The notes beneath the pieces were generated by a model. That model ran no database searches. It was not told the origin of the DNA and saw nothing but the letters and a program-made list of their open reading frames with translations. This document shows, piece by piece, positions 63,830 through 64,000 of a stretch of 64,000 nt of DNA. Location of the stretch: contig NZ_JBEQZJ010000021.1 of assembly GCF_045223415.1 (NCBI RefSeq), positions 8,519-72,518 of the forward strand, given 5' to 3'. The stretch's first letter is position 1. The number at the start of each line of letters is the position of its first letter. This DNA is from Hoskinsella mucinilytica (GTDB lineage: Bacteria; Bacillota_I; Bacilli_A; Erysipelotrichales; Erysipelotrichaceae). Made by a program: the position numbers and the translations under genes.

Positions 63830-64000
63830 TTATTTTTCTGGTAAACGTGTTTTTAATATTTCTAAAGAATCACAGCTCAAAATATGTATGGTAGCTTCTT
63901 CTAATTGCTCTGGAGTTAGTGTTAATAACCACTCTCTTGCATCTTCATGATATTTGGCTTGGATCAATGTTTGAAGCGTTGTAATTTTTCCTTCAATTAA
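63830..64000 (-). CDS. C-terminal end of an unidentified protein (partial)
   Basis: The last 56 codons of a gene on the minus strand that begins beyond 64000. The piece is helical: TLQTLIQAKYHEDAREWLL, then TPEQLEEATIHILSCDSLE. This looks somewhat like the C-terminal helical tail of Rpn/PD-(D/E)XK-type transposase-nuclease proteins, but too little is present to be sure. TAA-TAA double stop. The AT-rich palindrome after it (about 63783-63798) may be its terminator. Confidence 0.45.
   Translation of the reverse strand, partial: LIEGKITTLQTLIQAKYHEDAREWLLTLTPEQLEEATIHILSCDSLEILKTRLPEK

Overview
The window is AT-rich DNA from a low-G+C Firmicute. The gene set (PTS-driven trehalose use, phosphotransacetylase, a cytosolic [FeFe] hydrogenase, lipoprotein-dependent ABC importers, strong AAGGAGG ribosome sites, no respiratory chain genes) fits a fermentative gut anaerobe, perhaps of the Erysipelotrichia. 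That assignment is inferred from gene content and style, not from a marker gene.

Layout. (1) 1-5137 is the right-hand late end of a siphophage-type prophage: a collagen-like tail protein, a frameshifted DUF859/tail-fibre gene, a holin, a small membrane/coiled-coil partner, an M23-type endolysin, a terminator, and then a separately promoted gene that is only the DNA-binding domain of the sporulation master regulator Spo0A. (2) 5138-6243 is an eroded boundary with a winged-helix pseudogene and a tRNA-Thr(UGU). (3) 6411-11825 is ordinary chromosome: small unknown proteins, a TfoX-N protein, a divergent AraC regulator/SDR pair, pta, DUF378, a free PTS EIIA and the trehalose repressor TreR. (4) 11896-41645 is a roughly 30-kb glycan-use locus. 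It has a pentose-phosphate branch (arabinose-5-phosphate-isomerase-like SIS protein, ribokinase-like kinase, RbsD mutarotase), an MsmK-type ATPase, an AraC regulator, an LplB/YtcP/LplA-type importer with two extra binding-protein-like genes, a leaderless beta-helix protein, GH127, GH2, GH65 with beta-phosphoglucomutase, GH172 (DUF2961), GH35-like and GH38-like enzymes, an MFS carrier and a LacI regulator. (5) 41742-45362 is treP-treC, with two perfect copies of the palindrome that also lies in the treR promoter, so the 30-kb locus sits inside the trehalose regulon. (6) 45512-50363 holds a diguanylate cyclase, a nitroreductase, and small regulators and transferases. (7) 50465-54027 is a two-gene NAD(P)-linked [FeFe] hydrogenase operon, followed by a divergent MATE exporter. 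(8) 55682-64000 holds an alpha/alpha-toroid protein, GNAT, a TrpXYZ-like ABC importer, YbaK, a Sel1-repeat protein, a VanZ-RDD fusion, and the end of one more gene.

How the genes work together. In region 4 all hydrolases lack signal peptides, so the importer probably brings in oligosaccharides that are taken apart in the cytosol. GH65 plus PgmB points to an alpha-glucosyl residue released by phosphorolysis. GH127 plus GH172 point to furanosides. RbsD, the PfkB kinase and the arabinose-5-phosphate isomerase together would turn a D-pentofuranose, most simply D-arabinose, into ribulose 5-phosphate. The most unusual items are this locus, the free Spo0A DNA-binding domain with its 12-bp inverted repeats, and the leader in front of the isomerase gene, which holds a promoter followed by two strong terminators.
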